64,000 bases of DNA from Simiduia aestuariiviva (GCF_014192475.1 NZ_JACHXZ010000002.1:771310-835309), one strand, 5' to 3'. Positions 38,012-50,658 are shown, numbered from the stretch's first letter. Notes: a model not told the origin generated them from the sequence alone. Program-made: numbers and translations.

Positions 38012-39781
38012 ATGTCTAATATGCGTACAATTTCATTCGACGGAATCGTGATCGGCGGTGGCGGCGCAGGCATGCGAGCAGCACTGCAGCTAGCACAGTC
38101 GGGCTACAAAACCGCGGTTATCACTAAAGTGTTTCCGACCCGCTCACACACCGTATCTGCCCAAGGCGGCATCACCTGTGCTATCGCCAGTGACGACCCG
38201 CAAGATGATTGGCGCTGGCACATGTACGATACCGTTAAAGGTTCCGACTATATCGGTGACCAAGATGCCATCGAATACATGTGTTCCGTGGGCCCCGCTG
38301 CCGTGTTCGAACTGGACCACATGGGCCTGCCCTTCTCGCGCACTGATGAAGGCCGCATTTATCAGCGTCCGTTCGGCGGCCAGTCGAAGGACTTCGGTAA
38401 AGGCGGACAAGCAGCTCGCACCTGCGCCGCAGCCGATCGCACCGGTCACGCGCTGCTGCACACCCTTTATCAAAACAACATCAAAAACAACACCGTCTTT
38501 TTAAACGAGTGGTTTGCCGTAGACCTCGTTAAAAATGCCGACGGCGCTGTGGTTGGTGTTATCGCCATGAACATTGAAGACGGCGAAGTTGTCTACGTGA
38601 AATCTAAGGCAACCGTATTTGCAACCGGCGGTGCGGGCCGAATTTACGCCTCCACTACCAATGCGCACATCAATACCGGTGACGGTATTGGCATGGCATT
38701 GCGCGCTGGCTTCCCCGTGCAGGACATCGAATTCTGGCAGTTCCACCCAACCGGTATTGCCGGCGCTGGGGTACTGGTAACGGAAGGTTGTCGCGGCGAA
38801 GGCGGTTACCTGATCAACAAACACGGCGAGCGCTTCATGGAGCGGTATGCGCCCAACGCCAAAGACTTGGCATCGCGCGACGTAGTTGCGCGCTCCATGG
38901 TATTGGAAATTTTGGCTGGCAACGGCTGCGGCCCGGACGGCGACCACGTATTCTTGAAACTGGATCACTTAGGTGAGGAAGTTCTGGAAAGCCGCCTACC
39001 CGGCATCTGTGAATTGTCGCGCACCTTTGCCCATGCCGATCCAGTGAAAGAGCCCGTGCCTGTGGTGCCCACCTGTCACTACATGATGGGCGGCATTCCT
39101 ACCAACGTACACGGCCAAGCATTGACCCTGAAAGACGGTAAAGACGAAGTCATCGAAGGTTTCTATGCCTGTGGTGAAGCGGCCTGTGTTTCAGTACACG
39201 GCGCCAACCGACTCGGCGGTAACTCACTGCTCGACTTGGTGGTCTTCGGTCGCGCTTCGGGCATGTTTATCGAAAAAGCACTGCGCGAAGGTATCGAGCA
39301 CAAAGAGGCCACTGAGGCCGATATCGAACGTGCAATGGCACGCTTGAATCGCGTCAATACCTCCACCAGCACCGATACCGCGCCCGCATTGCGCAAAGAA
39401 CTGCAAACCATTATGCAGAATCACTTTGGTGTATTCCGCAATGGCGAGTTCATGAAAGAAGGTATCAAGAAACTGGCGGAATTGCGTCCACGCATTGAAA
39501 ATGTCGGCATTACCGACAAGAGCAACGCCTTTAATACTGCGCGCATTGAAGCCCTGGAACTGCAAAACCTGCTTGAAGTTGCCGAGGCTACTGCAGTGGC
39601 AGCAGAAGAGCGCAAAGAATCCCGTGGCGCCCACGCGCGTGAAGATTTCCAAGAGCGTGATGATGTCAACTGGTTGTGCCATTCCATGTACTTCCCTGCT
39701 GAGAAAAAAGTAGAGAAGCGCGGTGTAAACTTCACACCGAAAACCATGGAAGCCTTCGAACCCAAAGCTCGTACTTACTAA
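38012..39781 (+). CDS. sdhA: succinate dehydrogenase flavoprotein subunit
   Basis: 589 residues. The FAD-binding fold begins [20 protein letters not shown]; the covalent FAD His is in [15 protein letters not shown] near residue 46. Active-site segments are [26 protein letters not shown] and [20 protein letters not shown]. It oxidises succinate to fumarate on the cytoplasmic side. GGGGAG precedes the ATG. Confidence 0.97.
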   Translation: MSNMRTISFDGIVIGGGGAGMRAALQLAQSGYKTAVITKVFPTRSHTVSAQGGITCAIASDDPQDDWRWHMYDTVKGSDYIGDQDAIEYMCSVGPAAVFELDHMGLPFSRTDEGRIYQRPFGGQSKDFGKGGQAARTCAAADRTGHALLHTLYQNNIKNNTVFLNEWFAVDLVKNADGAVVGVIAMNIEDGEVVYVKSKATVFATGGAGRIYASTTNAHINTGDGIGMALRAGFPVQDIEFWQFHPTGIAGAGVLVTEGCRGEGGYLINKHGERFMERYAPNAKDLASRDVVARSMVLEILAGNGCGPDGDHVFLKLDHLGEEVLESRLPGICELSRTFAHADPVKEPVPVVPTCHYMMGGIPTNVHGQALTLKDGKDEVIEGFYACGEAACVSVHGANRLGGNSLLDLVVFGRASGMFIEKALREGIEHKEATEADIERAMARLNRVNTSTSTDTAPALRKELQTIMQNHFGVFRNGEFMKEGIKKLAELRPRIENVGITDKSNAFNTARIEALELQNLLEVAEATAVAAEERKESRGAHAREDFQERDDVNWLCHSMYFPAEKKVEKRGVNFTPKTMEAFEPKARTY

Positions 39782-39799
39782 GTCTGGGGAATGGTGAAT

Positions 39800-40504
39800 A
39801 TGTTAAAAGTAGAAATCTATCGCTATAACCCTGAGTCGGACAAAGCCCCTCATATGCAAACCTATGAGGTGGACACCCAGGGCAAAGACTTAATGGTGCT
39901 GGACGTACTGGAGCAAATTAAGTCGCAAGATGCATCATTGGCCTACCGTCGCTCGTGCCGTGAAGGCGTGTGTGGTTCAGATGGTATGAACATTAATGGC
40001 AAAAATGGCCTTGCGTGTATCATGCCCTTGTCTGCGTGCGTTAAGAACAACAAGTTGGTTCTGCGTCCGCTGCCGGGCTTGCCGGTCGTGCGCGATCTCG
40101 TCATCGACATGACGCAATTCTATGATCAGTACAAGAAGGTTCAACCCTACTTGCAAAATGATACGCCTGCGCCCGCCATTGAGCGCTTGCAGTCGCCGGA
40201 AGAACGCGAAAAACTGGACGGCTTGTACGAATGTATTTTGTGCGCCTGCTGTTCAACCAGCTGCCCGTCCTTCTGGTGGAATCCCGATAAGTTCATCGGT
40301 CCTGCCGGATTGCTACAGGCCTACCGCTTTTTAGCAGATAGCCGCGACACGGCAACCGATGAGCGCTTGGCAAAATTGGATGACCCCTTCAGCGTATTCC
40401 GCTGCCACGGCATCCAAAATTGTGTGGCCGTTTGTCCCAAAGGACTAAACCCCACGCGTGCCATTGGCCACATTCGAAATATGTTATTAGAACGCGCTGT
40501 TTAA
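39800..40504 (+). CDS. sdhB: succinate dehydrogenase iron-sulfur subunit
   Basis: About 234 residues. The 2Fe-2S ligands are in SCREGVCGSDGMNING and the following CIMPL; the 4Fe-4S and 3Fe-4S ligands are in CILCACCSTSCPSFWWN and FRCHGIQNCVAVCPKGLNP. It wires FAD in SdhA to quinone in SdhCD. ATG 39800 is better spaced from GGGGA than ATG 39791. Confidence 0.97.
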   Translation: MLKVEIYRYNPESDKAPHMQTYEVDTQGKDLMVLDVLEQIKSQDASLAYRRSCREGVCGSDGMNINGKNGLACIMPLSACVKNNKLVLRPLPGLPVVRDLVIDMTQFYDQYKKVQPYLQNDTPAPAIERLQSPEEREKLDGLYECILCACCSTSCPSFWWNPDKFIGPAGLLQAYRFLADSRDTATDERLAKLDDPFSVFRCHGIQNCVAVCPKGLNPTRAIGHIRNMLLERAV

Positions 40505-40542
40505 TCAGCGGCGGGCTCGTCCCGCAAACTGTGTAGTGCCGC

Positions 40543-40575
40543 ACTAACCCCCTGCCCATTGGGCCGGGGGTTAGT
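40543..40575 (+). other. strong stem-loop after sdhB
   Basis: ACTAACCCCC pairs with GGGGGTTAGT and the interior GCCC-ATT-GGGC pairs again, giving an almost continuous hairpin 39 bases after the sdhB stop. No T run follows on the plus strand (CATAAAAAAA follows instead), so it is not a canonical terminator. It may act as an mRNA 3'-end stabiliser or partial attenuator between sdh and suc. Confidence 0.6.
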
Positions 40576-40771
40576 CATAAAAAAATACAAGCGGCATGCC
40601 CACCATTCTCTGAATGGTCTTACAAGGTGCGGAACCCAGGTGCAGGAAAGATGCAAAGGCCCAAGGCCAACGTATTAATCTTTCGCCCTACTAAACTTTA
40701 TTTGCGCAGCGCGCCTGCGCAAGTTAACAAACAGTGCGACTCCAAAAGAGTCTGCATATGAAACAACTAGT

Positions 40772-40800
40772 TTGACGCTAGTAAGTAGCAGGGGTATGTC
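40772..40800 (+). promoter_or_regulatory. candidate sucA promoter
   Basis: TTGACG and TATGTC are 17 bases apart, 159 bases upstream of sucA. The -10 is weak. The leader that follows can form AGCGAC-GATGAACT-GTCGCT. The rest of 40505-40958 shows no gene. Confidence 0.4.
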
Positions 40801-40958
40801 GGGCAAGACCCGATCTATCTGTGAGAGCGACGATGAACTGTCGCTGCTTTCATGGGGTAACCGCTCGACTGGTTCGCCAGTCCGGAAAACACTGCCAGTA
40901 ACATGGCGCTGTTCACGCCCTCACAGCTAGACAATGCCCCATCGACCAGGTGGGTAAA

Positions 40959-43793
40959 ATGCAAGAAAGCATGTTGGAGCTGCTCAGGAAGTCTTCCCAT
41001 ATCTCCGATGGGAACACGGCCTATGTAGAAGATCTGTACGATACCTATTTACACGATCCCAACGCCGTGGATGAAGAGTGGCGCCGCTATTTTGAGCAGC
41101 TGCCCCGCGTCGATGGTGTGGTCGTGCAGGATACACCTCACTCTGTGATTCGAGAGCATTTCGAATTGCTCGGCAAGAATCGCGCGCGCCCCATTGCCGC
41201 TCCCGGCTCTGGTGGTGCCAATATCGAGCATGAGCGCAAGCAAGTTAAAGTCGTTCAACTGATCAGCTCCTACCGATTCCGTGGGCATCAACGGGCAAAG
41301 CTCGACCCGCTTGGACTGATGGAGCGCGAGCACATTCCCGATTTAGAGTTGAGCTTTCACGGTCTAACACCTGCCGATCTCGACACGGTATTCCAAACCG
41401 GCAACCTTTTTATCGGTAAAGACGAAGCGCCACTGCGCGAAATTATCGAGGCACTGGAGAGCACCTACTGCGGCCACATTGGCCCAGAGATAATGCACAT
41501 CACCAATTTCTCTGAAAAGCAGTGGCTGCAGCAACGCTTGGAGTCCACGCGCTCTAAGCCCGCCTACCACAACGACATCAAGCTCAACATTCTCGAGCGC
41601 CTAACCGCCGCCGAGGGTTTAGAGCGCCACTTGGACACCAAATACCCGGGCACCAAGCGCTTCGGCCTTGAGGGCGGTGAATCGATGATTCCCCTGCTCG
41701 ACGGTTTAGTAAAAAGTGCCGGCGCACACGGTGCCAAAGAAATCGTACTGGGCATGGCACACCGTGGGCGACTCAATACCCTGGTGAATGTTTTTGGTAA
41801 AAAGCCGTCAGAATTGTTTGAAGAATTTGAAGGCAAAAAACTGGTCACCACCTCCGGGGATGTGAAATACCATCAAGGTTTTTCATCGAACATCATGACC
41901 CCTGGTGGCGAAGTGCATATCGCCATGGCCTTTAACCCGTCGCACTTAGAAATCGTTTCGCCCGTGGTTGAAGGTTCAGTGCGCGCTCGCCAAGATCGCC
42001 GCGACGATCCCGTTGGTAATAAAGTGGTGCCCATCGTGGTGCACGGCGATGCCGCCTTTGCAGGCCAAGGCGTGGTCATGGAAACCTTCCAGATGTCACA
42101 GACCCGCGCGTACAAGACGGGCGGTACCTTGCATGTGGTGCTCAACAACCAAGTGGGCTTTACCACTAACCTGCGTGAAGACGCTCGCTCCACAGAGTAC
42201 TGCACCGACGTCGCCAAAATGATCGAAGCGCCGATCTTCCACGTCAACGCCGACGATCCAGAAGCCGTGATGTTTGTGACACTGTTGGCCATGGATTACC
42301 GCTACGAATTTAAGAAAGATGTGGTTATCGACTTGGTGGGCTACCGCCGTCGCGGCCACAATGAGACGGATGAGCCCTCTGCGACTCAGCCGTTGATGTA
42401 TAAAAAAATTCGCAACCACAAGCCCAGCCGAACGCTCTACGCCGAGCGTTTAGTTAGCGAGGGTGTGCTCTCTGAAGCCGAGGCCAAGGCCATGGCAGAC
42501 GAGTACCGCGCTGCACTCGATCGCGGCGAACACGTGGCCAGCGGCTTGGTGAGCGAACCCGACAAGTCGTTGTTTGTAGACTGGGGCCCCTACATCGGCC
42601 ACGACTGGACCGCGGAAGGCGACACCCGTGTGGACATCAAGCACCTGCAGCAAATTGCGCAGAAGTGCTGTGACATTCCAGACGGCGTTGTGGTGCAGCG
42701 TCAGGTCTCAAAGATTTACGAAGACCGCAAAAAAATGGCCGGTGGTGCCCTACCCATCAATTGGGGAATGGCCGAGACGCTAGCCTATGCCACTATTCTC
42801 GATCAGGGCGTGCGCGTGCGTTTGACCGGTCAGGACGTGGGCCGCGGCACCTTCTCTCATCGCCACGCGGTGGTGCACAGCCAAAAAGATGCGAGCCGTT
42901 ACGTACCGCTGCAAAATTTAAGTGCCGATCAACCGCGCTTCGACATCTTCGATTCATTGTTGTCGGAAGAAGCGGTGCTGGCATTTGAATATGGTTATGC
43001 CACGACCACGCCCAATGCGCTGGTAATTTGGGAAGCCCAATTCGGCGATTTCGCCAATGGCGCACAAGTGGTCATCGATCAGTTCATCACCTCAGGTGAG
43101 CACAAATGGGGTCGCCTGTGTGGCTTAACCATGCTGTTACCGCACGGTTATGAAGGCCAGGGGCCAGAGCACTCCTCCGCTCGCCTTGAACGCTTTATGC
43201 AACTGTGTGCTGAACACAACATTCAAATTTGTATTCCCACCACGCCCGCGCAAGTGTTCCACATGCTGCGCCGGCAAGCTGTGCGCCCAATGCGTCGCCC
43301 ACTCGTGGTGTTGAGCCCCAAATGGATTTTGCGACACAAACTCGCTACCTCAACCCTAGAAGAACTGGCCAATGGTCACTTCCACAACGTGCTCGCCGAC
43401 ACGACGGTCAATCCGAAAAAGGTGAAGCGCGTTGTGCTCTGCTCCGGCAAAGTGTATTACCACCTGCTTGAAGCGCGCATGGAGCGCGGACAAGAAGACG
43501 TGGCATTGGTGCGTTTGGAACAGCTCTACCCCTTCCCTGAAGACGAGCTGGTTGAGGCACTCAAACCCTACGGTAAATTAACTGATTTCGTATGGTGCCA
43601 AGAAGAACCCATGAACCAAGGTGCCTGGTATTCCAGCCAGCACCATATGCGTCGCGTGATTGCTAACATTTCATCCAAGGCGTATTTGAATTTTGCGGGC
43701 CGAGAAGCCTCTGCCGCACCGGCAGCGGGCTACATGTCCACACACTTGGAAGAACAAAACCGTTTCATCGACGAAGCACTGACTATTAAGTAG
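40959..43793 (+). CDS. sucA: 2-oxoglutarate dehydrogenase E1 component
   Basis: About 944 residues. It decarboxylates 2-oxoglutarate with thiamine diphosphate and passes the succinyl group to E2. The N-terminal E2-binding segment is YVEDLYDTYLHDPNAVDEEW; HRGRLNTLVNVFGK and VHGDAAFAGQGVVMETFQMS are in the cofactor domain; RRGHNETDEPSATQPLMY follows. ATG 40959 is placed eight bases after AGGTGGG. The neighbours complete the complex. Confidence 0.97.
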   Translation: MQESMLELLRKSSHISDGNTAYVEDLYDTYLHDPNAVDEEWRRYFEQLPRVDGVVVQDTPHSVIREHFELLGKNRARPIAAPGSGGANIEHERKQVKVVQLISSYRFRGHQRAKLDPLGLMEREHIPDLELSFHGLTPADLDTVFQTGNLFIGKDEAPLREIIEALESTYCGHIGPEIMHITNFSEKQWLQQRLESTRSKPAYHNDIKLNILERLTAAEGLERHLDTKYPGTKRFGLEGGESMIPLLDGLVKSAGAHGAKEIVLGMAHRGRLNTLVNVFGKKPSELFEEFEGKKLVTTSGDVKYHQGFSSNIMTPGGEVHIAMAFNPSHLEIVSPVVEGSVRARQDRRDDPVGNKVVPIVVHGDAAFAGQGVVMETFQMSQTRAYKTGGTLHVVLNNQVGFTTNLREDARSTEYCTDVAKMIEAPIFHVNADDPEAVMFVTLLAMDYRYEFKKDVVIDLVGYRRRGHNETDEPSATQPLMYKKIRNHKPSRTLYAERLVSEGVLSEAEAKAMADEYRAALDRGEHVASGLVSEPDKSLFVDWGPYIGHDWTAEGDTRVDIKHLQQIAQKCCDIPDGVVVQRQVSKIYEDRKKMAGGALPINWGMAETLAYATILDQGVRVRLTGQDVGRGTFSHRHAVVHSQKDASRYVPLQNLSADQPRFDIFDSLLSEEAVLAFEYGYATTTPNALVIWEAQFGDFANGAQVVIDQFITSGEHKWGRLCGLTMLLPHGYEGQGPEHSSARLERFMQLCAEHNIQICIPTTPAQVFHMLRRQAVRPMRRPLVVLSPKWILRHKLATSTLEELANGHFHNVLADTTVNPKKVKRVVLCSGKVYYHLLEARMERGQEDVALVRLEQLYPFPEDELVEALKPYGKLTDFVWCQEEPMNQGAWYSSQHHMRRVIANISSKAYLNFAGREASAAPAAGYMSTHLEEQNRFIDEALTIK

Positions 43794-43834
43794 CAGTCGT
43801 TAACAGATTTGGCTAAGGCTAAGGAATAGAGACA

Positions 43835-45049
43835 ATGAGTATCGAAATCAAAGCACCGCAATTCCCCGAGTCCGTACCCGATGGCACCATTGCCACGTGG
43901 CACAAGAAAGCTGGCGAAGCCGTCAGCCGCGATGAGCTAATTGTAGATATCGAAACCGACAAGGTGGTGTTAGAAGTTGTTGCACCCGCCGACGGCGTGT
44001 TGGCAGAAATCCTCAAAGACGAAGGCGACACCATCCTCAGCAACGAGGTGATTGCCCGCTTAGAAGAGGGCGCTGCGCCCGCTGCCAGTGCACCTAAACA
44101 GGAGGCTACTGCTCCCGCCGCTGCAGCCCCCCAAGCGAGCGACGAAAAACTGGTTAACCCTTCAGCCCGGAAAATGGCAAGCGAGAACAACGTCAATGTG
44201 GGCGCTGTGGAAGGCTCAGGCAAAGGCGGTCGCGTCACCAAGGGCGATGTTATCGATCACTTGAAAGGCGGCGCTGCATCGCCTGCCAGTGCGCCTGCCC
44301 CCGCGGCTGTAGCGAGCCAAAGTCCGGCCGCCATGCCGGCCGGCGATCGCACTGAAAAGCGCGTTCCCATGTCTCGTATGCGCGCGCGCATTGCCGAGCG
44401 CCTGCTCGAAGCCAGCCAGTCCACCGCCATGCTCACCACGTTCAATGAAGTGGACATGGGCCCGGTGATGGAGTTGCGCAAAAAATACAAAGATCAATTT
44501 GAAAAATCTCACAATGGCACCCGCTTAGGTTTCATGGGCTTTTTCGTAAAAGCTGCTGCAGAAGCCTTGCGCCGCTTCCCTGCCGTTAACGCCTCAATCG
44601 ATGGCAACGACGTGGTTTACCACGGCTACCAAGACATTGGTGTGGCGGTATCAACGGAGAAAGGGTTGGTAGTGCCGGTACTTCGCAATACCGAACACAT
44701 GGGTCTGGCCGATGTTGAAAACACCATCCGCGATTTCGGCCTGCGTGCACGCGATGGCAAGTTGGGCATGGACGACATGATGGGTGGCACCTTCACCATC
44801 ACCAATGGCGGCGTTTTTGGCTCATTGATGTCGACCCCCATTTTGAACCCGCCACAGACCGCGATTTTGGGCATGCATAAAATCCAAGAGCGCCCTATGG
44901 CCGTCAACGGCAAAGTTGAAATCCGCCCCATGATGTACTTGGCCCTGTCATATGATCATCGTTTAATCGATGGCAAAGATGCCGTGCAGTTCTTGGTTGC
45001 GATTAAAGACATGATTGAAGACCCGGCCCGCATACTGCTGGAAATTTAA
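43835..45049 (+). CDS. sucB: dihydrolipoyl succinyltransferase (E2)
   Basis: 404 residues. One lipoyl domain with Lys in [11 protein letters not shown] near residue 43, an Ala-Pro linker, a peripheral-subunit-binding domain ([19 protein letters not shown]), a second linker and the catalytic core. The core ends with [20 protein letters not shown], where His and Asp are catalytic. AGGAATAGAG precedes the ATG. Confidence 0.97.
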   Translation: MSIEIKAPQFPESVPDGTIATWHKKAGEAVSRDELIVDIETDKVVLEVVAPADGVLAEILKDEGDTILSNEVIARLEEGAAPAASAPKQEATAPAAAAPQASDEKLVNPSARKMASENNVNVGAVEGSGKGGRVTKGDVIDHLKGGAASPASAPAPAAVASQSPAAMPAGDRTEKRVPMSRMRARIAERLLEASQSTAMLTTFNEVDMGPVMELRKKYKDQFEKSHNGTRLGFMGFFVKAAAEALRRFPAVNASIDGNDVVYHGYQDIGVAVSTEKGLVVPVLRNTEHMGLADVENTIRDFGLRARDGKLGMDDMMGGTFTITNGGVFGSLMSTPILNPPQTAILGMHKIQERPMAVNGKVEIRPMMYLALSYDHRLIDGKDAVQFLVAIKDMIEDPARILLEI

Positions 45050-45072
45050 TCGCCTGCACAACACAATTTCTC

Positions 45073-45088
45073 GGGGGCGCTAGCCCCC
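45073..45088 (+). other. intercistronic hairpin between sucB and lpd
   Basis: GGGGGC-GCTA-GCCCCC, a perfect 6-bp stem, with no adequate T run after it. It could set relative transcript levels of E2 and E3. Confidence 0.5.
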
Positions 45089-45105
45089 TACACTTTTAGG
45101 ATTGA

Positions 45106-46569
<1,464 letters not shown>

Positions 46570-46710
46570 TAACAATACGGCGTTAACGCCTCACACGAGG
46601 CACATCAGGGGGTCAGTCTGGAGTAACGGCTGACCATCACAGGTACAGCGTATTGTGGTTATGACGGGGCCAATGCCCCATCCAACAAACGCACAAAGTG
46701 GAACGACATC

Positions 46711-47877
46711 ATGAATTTGCATGAGTATCAGGCAAAGCAGTTGTTTGCCGAGTACGGTCTCCCGGTATCCAAGGGCGTAGCAGCTGCTACACCTGCCGAG
46801 GCTGTTGCCGCAGCCGCCGAGATCGGTGGTGACAAATGGGTAGTAAAAGCACAGGTTCACGCCGGTGGCCGCGGTAAAGCGGGCGGCGTTAAATTGGTCA
46901 GCACCAAACAAGAAATCGAAGATTTCGCCAAAAAGTGGCTGGGCAACAACCTGGTGACCTACCAGACAGACGAAAACGGTCAGCCCGTTTCGCGCATTTT
47001 GGTTGAGTCTTGCACCGACATCGCCCAAGAATTGTACCTGGGCGCAGTGGTAGACCGTGCAACCCGTCGCATCGTGTTCATGGCGTCTACTGAAGGCGGC
47101 GTGGAAATTGAAAAAGTTGCGGAAGAGACCCCCGAGAAGATTTTGAAAGCCGTGATCGATCCGCTGGTGGGCGCACAGCCTTACCAAGCGCGCGACCTGG
47201 CCTTCCAGTTGGGCCTGAACGCGGCCCAGGTGAAGCAATTCACCAAGATCTTCTTAGGTCTGGCCAAGATGTTCCAAGACTTCGACTTCGCCCTGCTGGA
47301 AATTAACCCGCTGGTGATCACCGAAGAAGGCAACCTGCACTGCTTGGACGGCAAGATCAACATCGACGGCAACGCCTTGTACCGTCAGCCCAAGATCAAA
47401 GAAATGCACGATCCCTCACAGGAAGACGAGCGCGAAGCCAATGCCGCCAAGTGGGAGCTGAACTACGTAGCTCTCGACGGCAACATCGGCTGCATGGTGA
47501 ACGGCGCAGGTCTGGCCATGGGCACCATGGACATCGTGAAGTTGCACGGCGGCCAGCCCGCTAACTTCTTGGATGTGGGCGGCGGCGCTACCAAAGAGCG
47601 CGTGATTGAAGCGTTTAAGATCATCCTGTCTGACGATGCGGTAGAAGCCGTATTGATCAACATCTTCGGCGGCATCGTGCGCTGTGACATGATCGCTGAA
47701 GGCGTGATTGGCGCAGTCAAAGAAGTGGGCGTTAAAGTGCCCGTGGTTGTGCGCCTTGAAGGTAACAACGCAGACTTGGGTGCCAAGGTTCTGAGCGAAA
47801 GCGGTTTGAACATCATCGCCGCCACCAGCCTGACCGATGCTGCACAGCAAGTAGTTAAAGCGGCGGGAGGCAAATAA
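46711..47877 (+). CDS. sucC: succinyl-CoA ligase beta subunit
   Basis: 388 residues, ATP-grasp fold. [20 protein letters not shown] is the standard start; [19 protein letters not shown] and [13 protein letters not shown] are ATP-grasp elements; [18 protein letters not shown] and [16 protein letters not shown] contact CoA and the phospho-His loop. In the 140-base gap before it lie a palindrome GGCGTTAACGCC (46579-46590) and a GTCAG/CTGAC stem. Its stop shares one base with the sucD start (TAATG). Confidence 0.97.
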   Translation: MNLHEYQAKQLFAEYGLPVSKGVAAATPAEAVAAAAEIGGDKWVVKAQVHAGGRGKAGGVKLVSTKQEIEDFAKKWLGNNLVTYQTDENGQPVSRILVESCTDIAQELYLGAVVDRATRRIVFMASTEGGVEIEKVAEETPEKILKAVIDPLVGAQPYQARDLAFQLGLNAAQVKQFTKIFLGLAKMFQDFDFALLEINPLVITEEGNLHCLDGKINIDGNALYRQPKIKEMHDPSQEDEREANAAKWELNYVALDGNIGCMVNGAGLAMGTMDIVKLHGGQPANFLDVGGGATKERVIEAFKIILSDDAVEAVLINIFGGIVRCDMIAEGVIGAVKEVGVKVPVVVRLEGNNADLGAKVLSESGLNIIAATSLTDAAQQVVKAAGGK

Positions 47878-48749
47878 TGAGCGTTTTAATCAATAAAGAT
47901 ACCAAGGTGATCTGTCAGGGTTTCACCGGTGCACAAGGCACCTTTCACTCTGAACAAGCCATTGCCTACGGCACCAAAATGGTTGGCGGCGTTACGCCCG
48001 GCAAAGGCGGTCAAACGCACCTGGGCCTGCCCGTATTCAACACCGTTCGCGAAGCCGTAGCAGCCACGGGCGCCGAAGCGTCTGTGATCTACGTGCCTGC
48101 GGCCTTCTGTAAGGACTCCATCCTGGAAGCGGCGAACGCCGGCATCAAGCTGATCGTGTGCATCACCGAAGGCATTCCAACCTTGGACATGCTGGAAGCG
48201 AAAGTGGTTGTGGATCAGTTGGGCGTGACCTTAATCGGCCCTAACTGCCCCGGTGTAATTACCCCCGGCGAGTGCAAGATCGGCATCATGCCCGGTCACA
48301 TTCACCTGCCAGGTAAAGTGGGTATCGTGTCGCGCTCCGGCACCCTAACCTACGAAGCCGTTAAGCAAACCACCGACTACGGTTTTGGCCAATCCACCTG
48401 TGTGGGCATCGGCGGCGACCCAATTCCCGGTTCTAACTTCATCGATATCCTGAAGTTGTTCCAGGAAGACCCCGCCACTGAAGCAATTGTGATGATCGGC
48501 GAAATTGGTGGTAGCGCGGAAGAAGAAGCCGCCGCTTACATCAAGGCGAATGTCACCAAGCCCGTTGTCTCTTACATTGCCGGTGTTACCGCACCTGCCG
48601 GTAAGCGCATGGGCCACGCGGGCGCCATCATCGCCGGCGGCAAAGGCACTGCCGACGAGAAGTTTGCCGCGCTTGAAGATGCAGGCGTGAAGACTGTTCG
48701 CAGTCTGGCCGACATCGGTGCGGCACTGAAAGAGATTACTGGCTGGTAA
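47877..48749 (+). CDS. sucD: succinyl-CoA ligase alpha subunit
   Basis: 290 residues. CoA-binding fold at the N-terminus ([29 protein letters not shown]), and the phosphorylated His in [20 protein letters not shown] near residue 246. With SucC it makes ATP or GTP while converting succinyl-CoA to succinate. It is the last gene of the TCA block and is followed by a strong terminator. Confidence 0.97.
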   Translation: MSVLINKDTKVICQGFTGAQGTFHSEQAIAYGTKMVGGVTPGKGGQTHLGLPVFNTVREAVAATGAEASVIYVPAAFCKDSILEAANAGIKLIVCITEGIPTLDMLEAKVVVDQLGVTLIGPNCPGVITPGECKIGIMPGHIHLPGKVGIVSRSGTLTYEAVKQTTDYGFGQSTCVGIGGDPIPGSNFIDILKLFQEDPATEAIVMIGEIGGSAEEEAAAYIKANVTKPVVSYIAGVTAPAGKRMGHAGAIIAGGKGTADEKFAALEDAGVKTVRSLADIGAALKEITGW

Positions 48750-48769
48750 TAACTGCTAGAAGTCTTGCC

Positions 48770-48796
48770 AAAAGGGCCGCACTGCGGCCCTTTTTT
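48770..48796 (+). terminator. terminator after sucD
   Basis: AAAGGGCCGC-ACT-GCGGCCCTTT followed by more T. The preceding A run could also let it serve the convergent gene. Confidence 0.92.
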
Positions 48797-48890
48797 GTGG
48801 GGGCAGCAAAACTAATATTGGCGTGGGAAAACCACCGTGGCTTAGAAAAAATGTTTTATGTGGGCGTGCGACTAGCGCATCAATTAGTCG

Positions 48891-49568
48891 CTAATTCTTA
48901 TTGAAACCTTCGCGCTCCATGCGCTCGTTCACAGCGCGCCACTGGGGCAGGCTTTTTTGGCTGTCACTGGTCAGTTTTTTATCGCGTGATTTCGCCAACC
49001 AGAGACCGTCGCCATTAAAACTGTAAATAGGGAATAAATCCGTGCGCTGAGAGGCAGGCAATATCGTCTTATTGATATTGTCCAAAATGAGAGGCTCTGA
49101 GCTAGGCGTCGGATAATAAGCCAATACCATATGGGCTTGATCGTATTCCAATGCCTTGACGTAGGTGATACGCAGTTTATCTGGATCCATTCGAGTATGG
49201 TGCAGCGTCACATACTTGCCGATAGAAAAATCTTCGCAATCGCCGCCGTTTGTCGCCAGCGTTTCAAGGGGCGTTGCCCAATAATCTTCCTGCTGCCAAT
49301 GCTCGATATCTGACACCCATGCCACTTGATTGAAAAAATCGTTGGCCCGTTTGAGCTTGTCGAGATCATCCGGGTAGTCCTTCAAGGTCATGCGCATGTG
49401 GGGCGGCCAACTGGCCACCCGCTGCCGTGCATCAGTGCCCCACTTGGCATCGACCCAGCGCAATACGGACTCTGTCACTCCAAAATCTTGTAGTTGGGCC
49501 ATGACCGAGGAACAGCCTATGCCCCCCACCAACGCCAACGTCCGCCAACCGGTTAAGCCTCTGTGCAC
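48891..49568 (-). CDS. transglutaminase-like cysteine protease (LapG-like, BTLCP family)
   Basis: 225 residues with an N-terminal signal sequence (cleavage probably after SSVMA). The catalytic triad of bacterial transglutaminase-like cysteine peptidases is visible: Cys in NGGDCEDFSIGKYV, His in YDQAHMVLAYY and Asp in PLILDNINK. LapG of Pseudomonas, from the same family, cuts the biofilm adhesin LapA at the N-terminus under control of the c-di-GMP receptor LapD. No lapD or large adhesin is in the window, so the substrate is not known. The GTG start has AGGAGG five bases upstream. Confidence 0.88.
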   Translation of the reverse strand: MHRGLTGWRTLALVGGIGCSSVMAQLQDFGVTESVLRWVDAKWGTDARQRVASWPPHMRMTLKDYPDDLDKLKRANDFFNQVAWVSDIEHWQQEDYWATPLETLATNGGDCEDFSIGKYVTLHHTRMDPDKLRITYVKALEYDQAHMVLAYYPTPSSEPLILDNINKTILPASQRTDLFPIYSFNGDGLWLAKSRDKKLTSDSQKSLPQWRAVNERMEREGFNKN

Positions 49569-49701
49569 ACTGCCCTCCTATTACGGCAGCATTCAGTATA
49601 GTCAGGCCACCATCGCCACGCGGGCTTTTAACCGGTAAAATTCCGCCCCAGAGCCAAGCCACGGTGTAGGCGCCAATCCATATGCAGTTGAGAGAAGCAC
49701 G

Positions 49702-50640
49702 ATGAGTATTCAGTGGTACCCAGGTCACATGCACAAAGCGCGCAAGCAAATGCTTGAGTTGCTCCCCCGCATCGACGTGCTGGTAGAGATATTGGATGCC
49801 CGCCTGCCCCACTCCAGCCAGAACCCCGTGATCAGCGAGGCCCGCGGCGACATTCCCGTGATTAAATTACTCAGCAAGGATGATTTGGCCGACCCTGAGC
49901 GCACCAAGGCCTGGCAGGCCCACTTTGAGCGCGACAACAACATTCGGACCCTGGCCGTAGACTTACGCAAGCCCGGCAAACTAAAGAGCCTGATCCCGGA
50001 ATTGTGCCGAAAATTAGCACCCCAAAAAGCCGAGCAAAACAGGACCATCAACGTCATGGTCGCGGGCATACCGAATGTGGGCAAATCGACGTTTATCAAT
50101 ACCATGGCCGGCCGACCGGCCACCAAGACCGGCAATGAACCCGCCGTCACCAAGGCCCAGCAACAAATCAACCTTGAGGGCGGGGTCATCCTGTTCGATA
50201 CACCGGGCATGCTGTGGCCCCGCCTAGAGCACGAAAACACCGGCTTTCGACTCGCCGCTACCAGCGCGATCAAAAACACCGTCATCGATTTCGAGGATTT
50301 GGGCCTTTATTTAGCCGATTACCTCATGCCCCACTATGCCGAGGGCCTCAAGGCGCGCTACGGCTTGAAATCGCTCCCCAAAGACAACTATGGATTGCTG
50401 TCCGCCATCTGCACCCGACGGGGCGGCATGAAGGCCGATCAAGTGGATTTCCACAAGGGCGGTGAAATTCTTATTTCAGATTTTCGCGCCTGTCGTCTCG
50501 GTCAGATTACGCTAGAAACGCCCGACGAAATCGCGCAAGAAGACATTGAGATTGCCGAAGAGCAGGCCCGCAGGGCCGCCATTGCCGCTGAAAAAGAAGC
50601 CAAAAAAGCCCTCAAAAAGGCCGGTAAACGCCACACCTAA
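49702..50640 (+). CDS. circularly permuted ribosome-biogenesis GTPase (YlqF/RbgA family)
   Basis: 312 residues. GTPase motifs occur in the permuted order: G4 first (KLLSKDDL, with Ser for the usual Asn), then G1 (MVAGIPNVGKSTFINTMAG) near residue 125, then G3 (LFDTPGMLWP). WYPGHMHKARKQM at the start is the family signature. RbgA in Bacillus assembles the 50S subunit. A basic Lys/Ala tail follows the C-terminal domain. Confidence 0.92.
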   Translation: MSIQWYPGHMHKARKQMLELLPRIDVLVEILDARLPHSSQNPVISEARGDIPVIKLLSKDDLADPERTKAWQAHFERDNNIRTLAVDLRKPGKLKSLIPELCRKLAPQKAEQNRTINVMVAGIPNVGKSTFINTMAGRPATKTGNEPAVTKAQQQINLEGGVILFDTPGMLWPRLEHENTGFRLAATSAIKNTVIDFEDLGLYLADYLMPHYAEGLKARYGLKSLPKDNYGLLSAICTRRGGMKADQVDFHKGGEILISDFRACRLGQITLETPDEIAQEDIEIAEEQARRAAIAAEKEAKKALKKAGKRHT

Positions 50641-50658
50641 TCGCTAACAGGGCTCACT

